DNA of 64,000 nt from Amycolatopsis orientalis DSM 43388 (GCF_000411975.1 NZ_ASXG01000158.1:1-64000); one strand, 5' to 3'. Positions 16,691-24,911 are shown, counted from the stretch's first letter. Made by a program: numbers and translations. The notes: generated by a model from the letters alone, not told the origin.

Positions 16691-17145
16691 GCGGGTCACG
16701 GCCATCGCGGGCCGACCCGGCGCGGAAAGGACGCTGCCTGCACATGCGGCGAGCAACGAGTCGAGGAAACGCTGGATGAATTCTCGCCCGCGCTCGCAGT
16801 CGCCCTAAGTCCCGCCTTCTCGCAGAACCGGAACGCCCGGTGCGCTCGAAGGCGGCCAGCACGCCCGCCGAAGCTCGTCGCCTGCCCTTTCCCCGGCGCG
16901 CTCCACCGGGTTTCCGCAGCTCTTCGCACACCTACCCAGAGCAACGCAAGAGGAGGAACGACTCCGACTGCAGGTACGAATGCGCAGTCGGGGGACCACC
17001 GAAAGTAGGTATGTGAGCCCTGTGTATGCTTCGCCATCGCTTGACTGGGTGGATTCTTCACCCGAATTGGTGGCCGTCGTGGTCGGGGAGATGTGTGGTC
17101 TCACGCGGTCCGTCGTTCGTGGTTCGGGACTCGATGGGAGAAAGC
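16691..17145. other. 455-bp intergenic region before the surface-protein gene
   Basis: I find no gene. The stretch is less GC-rich toward its right end, consistent with promoter DNA for the thioester surface protein. TTGACT at 17040-17045 is a possible -35 element but no clear -10 follows at the right distance. GGGTG-7-CACCC at about 17047-17063 is a weak inverted repeat. Confidence 0.4.
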
Positions 17146-18315
17146 ATGCACGGCAGGTCAATTCTGGTCCGGGGAGGGGCCGCGGTGGCGTCCGCGGCAG
17201 CGGCGCTCATGATCGCCGCGCCGGTCGCCCTCGCGGACGACAACGCCCCGTCGGCGCGCAGCGGCGCGGCCTCGGGCACGCTGGAACACGGCGGCACGTC
17301 GGGCTTCGACGTCAACATCGCCGACAAGGGCACGGTTCAGACGACGCTGTTCAACCTGAAGCTGTCCGACGGTGCCGTCTCGAAGATGTACTGCGTGCAG
17401 ATCGAGGTCGGCGCGCGGTTCGGCGAGACGATGGTCGAGCACGCCTGGAACGACTACCCCGACGCGAAGTCGCCGTTCCGCAAGAACAACAAGAACATCA
17501 ACTGGGTGCTGCACCACAGCTACCCGTCCGAGGATGTCGCGTCCCTGGAGAAGACGCTGACCGACAAGGGCGTCAAGCTCCACGACGGTCTGTCCGCGAA
17601 GGAAGCGCTGACCGCGACCCAGGCCGCGGTGTGGCACTACAGCGACGGCAAGGACCTCGACGAGAAGAACCCGCTGGCCAACGGTTCCGAGGACGAGGCG
17701 GCTGACGTCGTCGCGCTGTATGACTACCTGACCGGCGACGCCAACACCGGTGTCGAGGAGACGAAGCCGGCGCTGAGCATCACGCCGGCCAAGGCGTCCG
17801 GCGAAGCGGGCACGAAGATCGGTCCGTTCACCGTCGCCACCACCGGCACCATCACCGACTTCACGAGCAAGCTCCCCGAGGGCGTGAAGATCGTCGGCGA
17901 GAACGGCGAGGAGATCAAGTCCTCGGCGATCAAGAACGGCACGAAGCTGTTCCTGGACGTCCCGAAGGACGCGCAGCCCGGCACGGCCGAACTCGCGGTG
18001 AAGGCCGCGGGCGACGTCAACACCGGCCGCCTGTTCGTGGCCAAGAACTACGCGGACAAGCCGGCGCAGTCGCTGATCGTGGCCCAGTCGCAGAAGAGCA
18101 GCGTCGAGGCCGCCGCGACCGGCACCTGGACCGAAACGGGCCCGGTCACCACCGCTCCCGCGACGACCGCCCCCGCGGCCGGCAACACCTCGGGCCAGGC
18201 CCCGCTGGCGAACACCGGCGTGAACGCCGCCCTGCCCATCGGCATCGGCGCGGCCTTGGTGGTCGCCGGTGGCGCGATGCTGCTGGTCGTCCGCCGCCGG
18301 CGCAGCAACGCCTGA
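17146..18315 (+). CDS. Cell-wall-anchored thioester-domain (TQXA) surface protein
   Basis: This 389-residue secreted protein has a signal peptide ending near ALA30. A thioester domain follows, with C83 (MYCVQIE) and Q159 (ATQAAVWHY), the residues that form an internal Cys-Gln thioester in this family and give covalent adhesion to host or surface amines. An immunoglobulin-like domain and a Thr/Pro/Ala-rich stalk precede the sorting signal L354-A-N-T-G358, a hydrophobic span and the RRRRSNA tail. LAxTG signals are typical of class E sortases; no sortase gene is in the window. ATG 17146 is chosen over ATG 17134 because GGGAG at 17136-17140 is well spaced. Confidence 0.92.
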   Translation: MHGRSILVRGGAAVASAAAALMIAAPVALADDNAPSARSGAASGTLEHGGTSGFDVNIADKGTVQTTLFNLKLSDGAVSKMYCVQIEVGARFGETMVEHAWNDYPDAKSPFRKNNKNINWVLHHSYPSEDVASLEKTLTDKGVKLHDGLSAKEALTATQAAVWHYSDGKDLDEKNPLANGSEDEAADVVALYDYLTGDANTGVEETKPALSITPAKASGEAGTKIGPFTVATTGTITDFTSKLPEGVKIVGENGEEIKSSAIKNGTKLFLDVPKDAQPGTAELAVKAAGDVNTGRLFVAKNYADKPAQSLIVAQSQKSSVEAAATGTWTETGPVTTAPATTAPAAGNTSGQAPLANTGVNAALPIGIGAALVVAGGAMLLVVRRRRSNA

Positions 18316-18340
18316 TTCACCGCGTCACCCGCGTTAGCAA

Positions 18341-18370
18341 CGGGCCGGTCCGGCAGGACCGGCCCGTTTT
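18341..18370 (+). terminator. Rho-independent terminator
   Basis: A perfect 11-bp GC stem CGGGCCGGTCC / GGACCGGCCCG with GGCA loop is followed directly by TTTTGCTTT, 25 nt after the stop of the surface-protein gene. This is the most canonical terminator in the window. Confidence 0.92.
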
Positions 18371-18438
18371 GCTTTCCTGGCCCGTGCTTCCGCCGGAGCC
18401 CGTGACAGGCTCCTGCGACCTCGGGCGGCTCTCCCTTT

Positions 18439-18675
18439 CCGTGAGGGGCCCCTTCACGGCCCCAGATTCCCTCAGGTTCCCCTCACGGCCCGCCGCTTTC
18501 CGTGAGGGGCCCCTTCACGGACTTGCATTCCCTCAAGGGGCCCTTCACGACCCGCTAGCCACGCCGGTGAGGGCCACCTTCACGGATTCTGATTCCCTGA
18601 GGGTTCCCCTCGCGGCCCGCCGCTTTCCGTGAGGGGCCCCTTCACGGACTTAGATTCCCTCAAGGGGCCCTTCAC
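18439..18675. repeat. Four tandem hairpin units (family I intergenic repeat)
   Basis: Four units start near 18439, 18500, 18565 and 18627 (period 61-65 bp). The second and fourth are nearly identical: left arm CGTGAGGGGCCCCTT (18500-18514, 18627-18641), 19-nt loop, right arm AAGGGGCCCTTCACG (18534-18548, 18661-18675). The arms pair over 15 positions with one G-T wobble. The first and third units are degraded. Another unit lies at 28858-28906 with a compensatory change. No coding potential is seen. Confidence 0.85.
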
Positions 18676-18822
18676 GCCCCCGCCGCGCCGCCGCCCCGCC
18701 GCCGGGCTAGGCCCAATGCCACCTTGGGGCGCTAGCCCCACTCACCCCCAGAACCGCAACCGCCGCACCCAACTCATCGAGGCACCCACCCCACCCCCGC
18801 ACCCCGATACGAAGCCTCTCTG

Positions 18823-18938
18823 CGGTTCAGGGGTGCTTGTCAAGGCACGCTTTCCCGCCTTGACAAGCACCCCTGAACCGTCAGCACAATCAAGCTTCGG
18901 GGTGCCCCACGCCAACCCCTCGGGGCGATGTGCGAAGC
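18823..18938. repeat. Two-hairpin intergenic element, copy 1 (family II)
   Basis: A perfect 24-bp stem (18823-18846 with 18857-18880) carries a 10-nt loop with TTTCCC. After a short spacer comes a second structure: GCTTCG 18894-18899 pairs with CGAAGC 18933-18938, enclosing GCCCC/GGGGC. Homology to copy 2 (29415-29529) starts upstream, at about 18799 (ACCCCGATACGAAGCCTC). It lies just downstream of the LCP gene's stop. Whether it acts as RNA, terminator or mobile repeat is unknown. Confidence 0.85.
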
Positions 18939-18946
18939 ACGAGCAG

Positions 18947-20455
18947 TCAGTTCACACAAGTAACCCCATCAGCGGTAATCTCCGCCGCACCCCCACCCGG
19001 AGCCTCCATCCCCACCGGCGCGACCACCGGAGCGGCCGCCGGAGCGACCTCCGGAGCAGCAGCCGGATGCACCCCAGAATCATCCGAATACTTCTGCCCC
19101 AAATAAACCCGGAAATGATCCTTGTCCAGCGAACTGTCGGAAGCCACCGCAACCCCGCCGAGCTTCTGCGCGATAACCTCAGCCTGACTACGCTGCCCCC
19201 GCCCGTAATAAACGGTCGAAGTCCGCCGAGTAGCGCTATTGCTCACCGACCCCCGCTGATATCCAGCAGCGGCAAGCTTGTCCGCGACGCGATTGGCCAA
19301 CCCATCCACCCCAGACGAGTTGCGCACGTCCACCACATACGCACCCAACGCCGGATCCCCGCCAGCAGAAGTCGGCGGCGCGGAAGCGGAAGAAGACGGT
19401 GCGGCAGGAGAAGCCCCAGTCTGCTCCTGAATAAACCGCTGCACCTGCTGAGGATCCACCTGCACGGCGTCCCCGTCATTGGGCGTCTTCAAGGTAATAC
19501 TGACCACCGGCACGGTCACGAAGTTGATGCTCCCCGCGCTCATCCCGTGCAGTTGCTGCGCGAACGCCAGCAAATCCCAGTTGGTATCGACAACAACGGC
19601 CTTCTTGACCGCCCCGATCAACGCGTCCAGCTTGCCCGGATCGGTCAGCGTCCCGGCGGAAAGGATCGTTTTGGCCATGCTGGCCATGAAAACCTGCTGC
19701 CGCTTGATCCGGTCCAAGTCCCCGTTGGGCAACCCGTGCCGCTGCCGGACGAACTGCAGGGCCTGCGCCCCGGAGACATTCTGCGGTCCAGCCGGGAAAT
19801 TAGCCCCGGAGTAACTGTCCCGAACCGGAGCCTTGAGACAAACCGGCACCCCGCCGACCGCCTGGCTCACGTAGTAGAACCCGGCCAGGTTGACCGCCGC
19901 GTAATGCGTGATCTTCAGTCCGGTCAACTGCTGCACGGTCTCGATCGCCGTCTTGGCCCCGGCCTGCGCCGAATCGGTCTCCAGCTGCGCCCCGGATTCG
20001 CCCTGCGCCTTGAGCTCGTTCTTCCGCGCGGTCTGCCCGTAGGTGTAAGCCGAATTGATCTTGTGCTTCCCGAACTTCCCGGCAAGCTGGACATACGAGT
20101 CGCGCGGGATCGAGAAGGCCGTGGCGTTCCCGCCGCCCGCCGGGATGTGCACGACGATCATCGTGTCGGTCGTGTCGCCGCCGTCCTCGGCACCGCCCGC
20201 GTGCAGCTGGTCGAGCACGTCGTCGGGCAGCGGATTGCCCTCCGCGTCGGTGCGCGTGTCGAGGCCGACCAGCAGGATGTTCTGCTCGTCCATCGGCGAG
20301 TTCGAGCCGGAGCCGATCACATCCGACCTGGCCAGGCCGTCGGTGATCTGGTTCAGCTTCGACCACGCGAACGCGGTGCCGCCGAGGACCAGCAGCGAAA
20401 CAACGGCCAGGAGCACCTGGGCGACGCGGAGCGCGCTGGAGGTCTTGCGACGCAT
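18947..20455 (-). CDS. LytR-CpsA-Psr (LCP) family cell-wall ligase with LytR_C domain
   Basis: This 502-residue membrane-anchored protein has a span at about residues 10-32 (VAQVLLAVVSLLVLGGTAFAW). An LCP domain follows, with NILLVGLDTR, DTTDTMIVVHI, SIPRDSYV and a QFVRQRHGLPNGDLDRIKRQ segment. The LytR_C domain (YVVDVRNSSGVDGLANRVAD) lies near 370-460, with an Ala/Pro-rich tail. LCP enzymes transfer lipid-linked glycopolymers, such as arabinogalactan in this order, onto peptidoglycan. Start 20455 is preferred over the upstream ATG because AGAGGAA lies 6 nt before it. Codons near the 3' end are richer in A/T than in neighbours. It is divergent from the BlaI-box glycosyltransferase operon. Confidence 0.93.
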   Translation of the reverse strand: MRRKTSSALRVAQVLLAVVSLLVLGGTAFAWSKLNQITDGLARSDVIGSGSNSPMDEQNILLVGLDTRTDAEGNPLPDDVLDQLHAGGAEDGGDTTDTMIVVHIPAGGGNATAFSIPRDSYVQLAGKFGKHKINSAYTYGQTARKNELKAQGESGAQLETDSAQAGAKTAIETVQQLTGLKITHYAAVNLAGFYYVSQAVGGVPVCLKAPVRDSYSGANFPAGPQNVSGAQALQFVRQRHGLPNGDLDRIKRQQVFMASMAKTILSAGTLTDPGKLDALIGAVKKAVVVDTNWDLLAFAQQLHGMSAGSINFVTVPVVSITLKTPNDGDAVQVDPQQVQRFIQEQTGASPAAPSSSASAPPTSAGGDPALGAYVVDVRNSSGVDGLANRVADKLAAAGYQRGSVSNSATRRTSTVYYGRGQRSQAEVIAQKLGGVAVASDSSLDKDHFRVYLGQKYSDDSGVHPAAAPEVAPAAAPVVAPVGMEAPGGGAAEITADGVTCVN

Positions 20456-20613
20456 CGGGGTTCCTCTTCCTGCCACATCCGGTGGTCTAAAGACCCACGG
20501 TAGCGGGCGTCTCACCTGGACGGGTTACCCACTTCCCCCAATTGCGGGGGAAGGTGCCCGGAATGTCGGACCGAGGGTGTATCGCCGGAAGTGGGCCGGC
20601 CTCGACTCTCATT

Positions 20614-20646
20614 CTACAGCGCTGTAGTTTTACTACAGCTGTGTAG
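20614..20646. promoter_or_regulatory. Paired BlaI-type operators before the glycosyltransferase operon
   Basis: Two copies of CTACA-4 nt-TGTAG, at 20614-20627 (spacer GCGC) and 20633-20646 (spacer GCTG), lie 19 bp centre to centre. The second ends 19 nt before the start codon. TACA...TGTA dyads are the known recognition signature of BlaI/MecI repressors, and the window encodes one. The same layout occurs at 23695-23727. Confidence 0.82.
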
Positions 20647-20665
20647 AAGCAGAAAGAGGTGCCCG

Positions 20666-21676
20666 ATGGCCCGCGTGGTGATCGTGTCCGCCCGGATCGG
20701 GGCCGGGCACGACGGTGCCGCCAGGGAACTGGACCGGTGGTTTTCCGGCCGTGGCGCGCGCGTCGTGCGCGCCGATTTCCTGGACCTGCTGCCAGGGAGA
20801 CTCGGCGAGCTGCTCTGCGGCGCCTACCACCAGCAGCTGAACACGGTGCCGCGCAGCTGGGACTGGCTGCTCGGCGCACTCGGCACCCCCGCGCTGGCCG
20901 GAGCCGCCCGCCGGTTCGCCGGGCTCGCCACCCCGCGCCTGCGGGAGCTGCTCGGAGAGGACACCGACGTTGTCGTGTCCACCTATCCGCTCGCCACGCA
21001 CGCGGTCGCTCGGCTGCGGCGGTCGAAGGAACTGACCGCGCCGCTCGTCGTCTACCTCACGGACCCCTCGGTGCACCGGCTGTGCGTCAGTCCGGACGCG
21101 ACGCTCACCGTCGCTCCCAACGAAACCGCCGCCCGGCAGGCCCGGGCGCTCGGAGCCGGTCGCACGCTTGTCTCGCGTCCGCTGGTCGCGCCGGCCTTCC
21201 GTCCCGCCACCGGAAGGACCGAACGGATGCGGCTCCGGCTCGCCTTCGGTCTCCCGCACGACGGTCCGCTCGCGGTGGTGGTGGCCGGGTCCTGGGGCGT
21301 CGGCCAGATCGGGCAGACCGCCGACGACCTGCTCGCGACCGGGCTCGTCGAGCCGGTCGTGGTGTGCGGCCGCAACGAAGCGCTGGCCGAGCGGCTGCGG
21401 AGGACCGGGCATCGCCACGTCTTCGGCTGGGTCGACCGGATGCCGGAATTGCTGCGCGCGTGCGACGTCGTGGTGCAGAACGCGGGCGGGTTGACGACGT
21501 CGGAGGCGCTCGCGACCGGCCTTCCGGTGCTGACCTACCGCTGCCTACCCGGTCACGGCCGCGCCAACGCCGCCGTACTGCACAACGACGGCATTGTGCC
21601 GTGGGTGCATTCGCCGGGCGAGCTGACCGAAGCGCTGGAGTGGTTGCTGCGCCGCGCGGTCAAGGCGGCCGGATGA
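20666..21676 (+). CDS. MGDG synthase-type glycosyltransferase (GT28)
   Basis: This 336-residue protein begins VIVSARIGAGHDGAARELDR, the N-terminal motif of monogalactosyldiacylglycerol-synthase/GT28 enzymes, and contains the donor-site segment DVVVQNAGGLTTSEALATG. It probably transfers a sugar to diacylglycerol or another membrane lipid on the cytoplasmic face. AAAGAGG precedes ATG 20666, right behind the paired BlaI-type operators, so induction by envelope stress is likely. It overlaps the deacetylase gene by 4 nt. Confidence 0.88.
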   Translation: MARVVIVSARIGAGHDGAARELDRWFSGRGARVVRADFLDLLPGRLGELLCGAYHQQLNTVPRSWDWLLGALGTPALAGAARRFAGLATPRLRELLGEDTDVVVSTYPLATHAVARLRRSKELTAPLVVYLTDPSVHRLCVSPDATLTVAPNETAARQARALGAGRTLVSRPLVAPAFRPATGRTERMRLRLAFGLPHDGPLAVVVAGSWGVGQIGQTADDLLATGLVEPVVVCGRNEALAERLRRTGHRHVFGWVDRMPELLRACDVVVQNAGGLTTSEALATGLPVLTYRCLPGHGRANAAVLHNDGIVPWVHSPGELTEALEWLLRRAVKAAG

Positions 21677-22422
21677 TCCGCGGACTCGCCGCGGCCGCCG
21701 TCGCGCATGCCGCACCGGCGGCGCTGTTCGTGCCGCGGCTGCGAACGCCCCGGCTGGCCGGACAAGGCGACCCCGGCCATGTCGCACTGACCTTCGACGA
21801 CGGCCCGAACAAGGAATCCACGCCGCGGTTCCTCCGCGCGCTGGAGAAGCTCGACGTCCGCGCGACCTTCTTCGTGCTCGGCCGGGAACTCGCCGCCGCG
21901 CCGGAGCTGGGCCGGGAAATGGTCGCGGCCGGGCACGAGATCGCGGTGCACGGCTGGGATCACCGCTGCTTCCTGCGCCGCTCGCCCAAGGCCTTGCACG
22001 ACGAGCTGACTCGCACCGTCGACCTGATCGCACTCCTGACTGGCACTCGGCCGCAGTGGTTGCGCGCGCCGTATGGAGTGTTCAGCGCGAGCGCCTTGGT
22101 GTCGGCGCGAATGCTCGGCCTTCAGCCCGTTTTGTGGAGTACCTGGGGATTCGACTGGACCAGTCGCGCCACTCCGCGCTCAGTCGTGCGCACCGTGTGC
22201 CGAAAACTGGCCGGTGGCGGCACGATCCTGTTGCACGACTCCGACGTCGCGGCCGCGCCGGGAGCGTGGCGCTCAGCGCTCGGTGCAGTCCCGGTGCTCG
22301 TGGCGGAATGCCGGGAGCGTGGATTCGCCGTGGGGCCCCTGCGCGAGCACGCAAGCGGCGTGCTGCGCGGTCTCGAGCCCGGAGTGCAGATCAGTCGCCG
22401 CGTCGAGCGTGCTGGCCGCTGA
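21673..22422 (+). CDS. Polysaccharide deacetylase (NodB/CE4)
   Basis: This 249-residue protein removes acetyl groups from a glycan. NodB motif 1 is TFDDGPN with D42 (base) and D43 (metal). Motif 2 is H93-G-W-D-H97, giving the two metal histidines. Motif 3 is RAPYG. A hydrophobic N-terminus (LAAAAVAHAAPAALFV) suggests export or membrane attachment. It overlaps the glycosyltransferase by 4 nt. Its last 150 nt overlap, in convergent orientation, the 3' end of the M56 gene. Peptidoglycan or a lipid-linked glycan is the likely substrate. Confidence 0.9.
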   Translation: MIRGLAAAAVAHAAPAALFVPRLRTPRLAGQGDPGHVALTFDDGPNKESTPRFLRALEKLDVRATFFVLGRELAAAPELGREMVAAGHEIAVHGWDHRCFLRRSPKALHDELTRTVDLIALLTGTRPQWLRAPYGVFSASALVSARMLGLQPVLWSTWGFDWTSRATPRSVVRTVCRKLAGGGTILLHDSDVAAAPGAWRSALGAVPVLVAECRERGFAVGPLREHASGVLRGLEPGVQISRRVERAGR

Positions 22423-23271
22423 CCACGCGCACGCACCGAGCACGACCGCCACGGCCACCGCCGCGAGCGGATTTCGCCGCGAACCCGACGACGGAGCGGA
22501 AAGCAGCGCACGCACGCGTTGCGGCACCGGCCCACCGGTCGCGGCAAGGGCGAGCGACGGCTGCGCCCGGCTCGCCAGCGCGGCTTTCGCGACCGCCGTG
22601 GCTACCAGCTTCCGATCGCCGACGCGGTCCGCGGCCGCTTCGTCCGCCCAGCGTTCCAGCGCGAACCGAGCCGCCGAGCCGAGCGGACGCAACACCGGGT
22701 TGACCGTGGTCGCGACCGTCACGATCGCGGCGAAAACGTGGTGCCGCAGGCGCAGATGCGCGGTTTCGTGTGCCAGCAGCGCGCGACGCTCCGATGGCTC
22801 CAGCGCCGAGAGCATCCCGCTGGACACCGCGATCCGGCCGCCGCCTCCCGCCACCGCGAACGCGACCGGTTCCTCGCCCGGCAGCAGAACGACGCCAGCC
22901 TCGCGAGTGTGCGTGTCCAACTCGGCGTGCACCTTCCGGTGCCAGCGCACGTGCTGCGTCGCCGTCCGGGCCAACGCGACTCCAGCGACGACGAGCACGA
23001 CCCCGCAGACGATGGCGAGTGGCAGGTTCACCGCGTCGGCCCCGTGGAACGCGACCGCGGAGAAATCGCCCAGCTCGCCGACCAGTGGCAACTGCGCCAG
23101 ACCCGCGGCGGCGAGCACCGCGAGCGTCGCCGTGCTGCCGATGGCCAGCACCAGCGAGGATCCGGCGAGCAGCCAGCTGCCCAGCCGCGGCGACAGCCGG
23201 GGTGCGACCCAGCGCGCGACCGGCCAGGACGCCAGTGGCAGCAGCAGGGGAACGAGCAGGTCGAGGTTCAC
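22273..23271 (-). CDS. M56-family metallopeptidase, BlaR1-like
   Basis: This 332-residue membrane protein has hydrophobic spans at about 5-25, 33-60 and 82-100. A cytoplasmic zinc peptidase domain contains H168-E-T-A-H172 and the downstream glutamate in ERWADEAAAD. A last span lies near 270-288 (AAVAVAVVLGACAW). There is no penicillin-binding sensor domain, as in the actinobacterial M56 partners of BlaI. The start codon is GTG 23271, 3 nt after the BlaI stop, so the two form one unit. It probably cleaves or inactivates the BlaI-type repressor on an envelope signal. Its 3' end overlaps the convergent deacetylase gene by 150 nt. Confidence 0.9.
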   Translation of the reverse strand: MNLDLLVPLLLPLASWPVARWVAPRLSPRLGSWLLAGSSLVLAIGSTATLAVLAAAGLAQLPLVGELGDFSAVAFHGADAVNLPLAIVCGVVLVVAGVALARTATQHVRWHRKVHAELDTHTREAGVVLLPGEEPVAFAVAGGGGRIAVSSGMLSALEPSERRALLAHETAHLRLRHHVFAAIVTVATTVNPVLRPLGSAARFALERWADEAAADRVGDRKLVATAVAKAALASRAQPSLALAATGGPVPQRVRALLSAPSSGSRRNPLAAVAVAVVLGACAWSAASTLDAATDLHSGLETAQHAACVLAQGPHGESTLPAFRHEHRDCTER

Positions 23272-23274
23272 GGG

Positions 23275-23652
23275 TCAGCCGCCGTTCTGCCGCAGCAGGT
23301 CGCGCAGCACCGCCTCGTCCGATTCGGACAGGTTCGACACGAATTTCGCCAGCACGCTGGAGCGGTCCGCCTCGGCGTCGAGCACCTTGCTCATCCGGCG
23401 GGCGGCGAGCCCGGGTTCGTCGTCGACGGCGCGGTAGGTGAACGAGCGGCCCTGCTTCTCCCGGGTCGCCACGCCCTTGTCGAACAGCCGGGACAGGATC
23501 GTGACGACGGTGGTGTAGGCCAGCCCGCCGCCGATCCGCTCCTGCACCGCGGTGGCCGACATCGGCTCGTCGGCTTCCCACAGCACCGCGAGCACCTCGG
23601 CCTCCAGCTCGCCGGGAGCCCGCCGCACGCTCTCGCCCCGTCCATTGCGCAT
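23275..23652 (-). CDS. BlaI/MecI-family transcriptional repressor
   Basis: This 125-residue winged-helix repressor has the family pattern GELEAEVLAVLWEADEPMSA, then GLAYTTVVTILSRLFDKGVA (recognition helix) and a dimerisation tail ending in LRDLLRQNGG. It forms an operon with the M56 peptidase. A degenerate CTACC-TGTT-TGTCG dyad lies 11 nt before its start, and two better dyads lie in the same 90-bp divergent gap. It therefore probably represses itself and the DedA operon, and by shared sites the glycosyltransferase operon at 20666. Confidence 0.94.
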   Translation of the reverse strand: MRNGRGESVRRAPGELEAEVLAVLWEADEPMSATAVQERIGGGLAYTTVVTILSRLFDKGVATREKQGRSFTYRAVDDEPGLAARRMSKVLDAEADRSSVLAKFVSNLSESDEAVLRDLLRQNGG

Positions 23653-23662
23653 GGTCCAAATT

Positions 23663-23676
23663 CTACCTGTTTGTCG
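23663..23676. promoter_or_regulatory. Degenerate BlaI-type operator near the repressor gene
   Basis: CTACC-TGTT-TGTCG keeps the 5-4-5 dyad format with two changes from CTACA-4-TGTAG. It lies 11 nt upstream of the repressor start and 32 bp from the next dyad. This would fit autoregulation. Confidence 0.5.
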
Positions 23677-23694
23677 AAGCGGCCCGGCTCACTA

Positions 23695-23727
23695 CTACGT
23701 TCATGTAGAATTTCGACAGTTGTGTAG
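23695..23727. promoter_or_regulatory. Paired BlaI-type operators before the DedA operon
   Basis: CTACG-TTCA-TGTAG (23695-23708) and CGACA-GTTG-TGTAG (23714-23727) differ from the consensus by one base each. Their centres are 19 bp apart, exactly as at 20614-20646. The second ends 15 nt before the DedA start and runs into its GGAGGTGG. Confidence 0.8.
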
Positions 23728-23742
23728 TAGTTGGAGGTGGGC

Positions 23743-24345
23743 ATGCTCGACCCGAAGTGGCTGCTGGCCACGTTCGGCCCGCTCGGCGTCTTCGCGGTGA
23801 TGTTCGCCGAGACCGGTCTGCTCGTGGGCTTCTTCCTGCCCGGTGACTCGCTCTTGTTCACCGCGGGGGTGCTGGCCGCCTCGGCGAAGCTGCACCTGTC
23901 CCTCCCGGCGGTGATCGTCGCCGCGGCGGCCGGAGCACTGCTCGGCGCCCAGGCCGGATACGTCCTCGGCCGGCGCGGCGGCGGCGCGCTGCTCGTGCGG
24001 GTGCGCAGCAAGCACCTGCACGAGGGGGTCGCACGCGGGTCGGCGCTGCTCACCCGCTACGGACTCGGCAAGGCCGTGGTGCTGGCGCGGTTCATCCCGG
24101 TGGTCCGGACCGTGCTGAACCCGCTCGTCGGCATCGCCGGGATGCCCGCCGCGAAATTCGCGTTGTGGCAGGTGGTCGGCGGTCTGCTGTGGACGGTCGG
24201 GGTGACCCTAGCCGGGTACGCGCTGGGCGCGTCGGTGCCCAACATCGACACCTACCTGCTGCCGATCATCGCCGTGGTGGTGCTGCTTTCGCTGAGCCCG
24301 CTGCTGGTCGAACTCGTCCGCGCGCGGAAGAGGGCGACGCGATGA
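23743..24345 (+). CDS. DedA-family membrane protein
   Basis: This 200-residue protein of the DedA/SNARE-associated family contains the family's E-x-G-x-x-x-P patch (ETGLLVGFFLPGDSLLF) and the F/RFIPVVRT motif with conserved arginines. It has about five hydrophobic segments. DedA proteins move undecaprenyl phosphate or other lipids across the membrane and support envelope integrity. ATG 23743 follows a strong GGAGGTGG. It is first in a three-gene operon with 4-nt overlaps and sits directly behind BlaI-type operators. Confidence 0.93.
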   Translation: MLDPKWLLATFGPLGVFAVMFAETGLLVGFFLPGDSLLFTAGVLAASAKLHLSLPAVIVAAAAGALLGAQAGYVLGRRGGGALLVRVRSKHLHEGVARGSALLTRYGLGKAVVLARFIPVVRTVLNPLVGIAGMPAAKFALWQVVGGLLWTVGVTLAGYALGASVPNIDTYLLPIIAVVVLLSLSPLLVELVRARKRATR

Positions 24346-24911
24346 TCGACGCTGGCTGGTATCGCGACGTCACGAATTTCGCCTGGTCACAGCACTGGCT
24401 GGCCGGAATCGTCACGACGTTCAGCGAGTACGGGGTGTTCCTGGTGGTGCCGGTGATCCTCGCGCTGCTCTGGCGGGCCCGCACGCGCGGCCCGGCGGCG
24501 TTGGCGGCCGCGGCGTGGGTGCCGATCGCGATGGCGGTGGCGATCGCCGTGGACACCGTGCTGAAGTCGGTGTTCGCCGAGGTCCGGCCGTGTCGCGTGG
24601 TGCCGGGCGTGCACACGCTGTTGCCGTGCGACCCGCCGACCGACTACGCGTTCCCCAGCAACCACACGGTCATCGTCGCGGCGTTCGCGGTGGCGTTGGT
24701 GCTGGTGAACCGCAAATGGGGGCTCTGGGCGCTCGTTTTCGCGGTGCTGATGGGGATTTCGCGGGTGTACGTCGGGGCGCATTACCCGCACGACGTGCTC
24801 GCGGGATTCGTGGTCGGCGCCGCGGTCGGTGCGCTTGGGCTCGTGGTCCGCGAACCGCTCGCCAAGCTGGCGGTTCGGTTGCTTCCAGCCGTATCCGGGA
24901 GGAAAGCATGA
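24342..24911 (+). CDS. PAP2-superfamily lipid phosphatase
   Basis: This 189-residue, multi-span protein has the three PAP2 signatures in order: KSVFAEVRP (KxxxxxxRP), PSNH, and SRVYVGAHYPHD. It probably dephosphorylates a lipid pyrophosphate such as undecaprenyl pyrophosphate on the outer side of the membrane, which complements the DedA protein it is translationally coupled to. A BcrC-like role in carrier recycling and bacitracin tolerance is plausible but not shown by sequence alone. Confidence 0.93.
   Translation: MIDAGWYRDVTNFAWSQHWLAGIVTTFSEYGVFLVVPVILALLWRARTRGPAALAAAAWVPIAMAVAIAVDTVLKSVFAEVRPCRVVPGVHTLLPCDPPTDYAFPSNHTVIVAAFAVALVLVNRKWGLWALVFAVLMGISRVYVGAHYPHDVLAGFVVGAAVGALGLVVREPLAKLAVRLLPAVSGRKA

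Noticed and set aside
16696-17061. Reverse-strand open frames in the gap before the surface-protein gene
   Set aside because: No RBS, no recognisable domain, and two overlapping frames of similar quality; best treated as non-coding.
18439-18675. CRISPR array
   Set aside because: Regular spacing of about 61-65 bp, but each unit is itself a hairpin, there are no unique spacers of constant length and no cas genes.
18629-20503. 624-codon forward open frame opposite the LCP gene
   Set aside because: It covers the hairpin repeats and the antisense of an unmistakable LytR-CpsA-Psr protein; the composition has no family resemblance.
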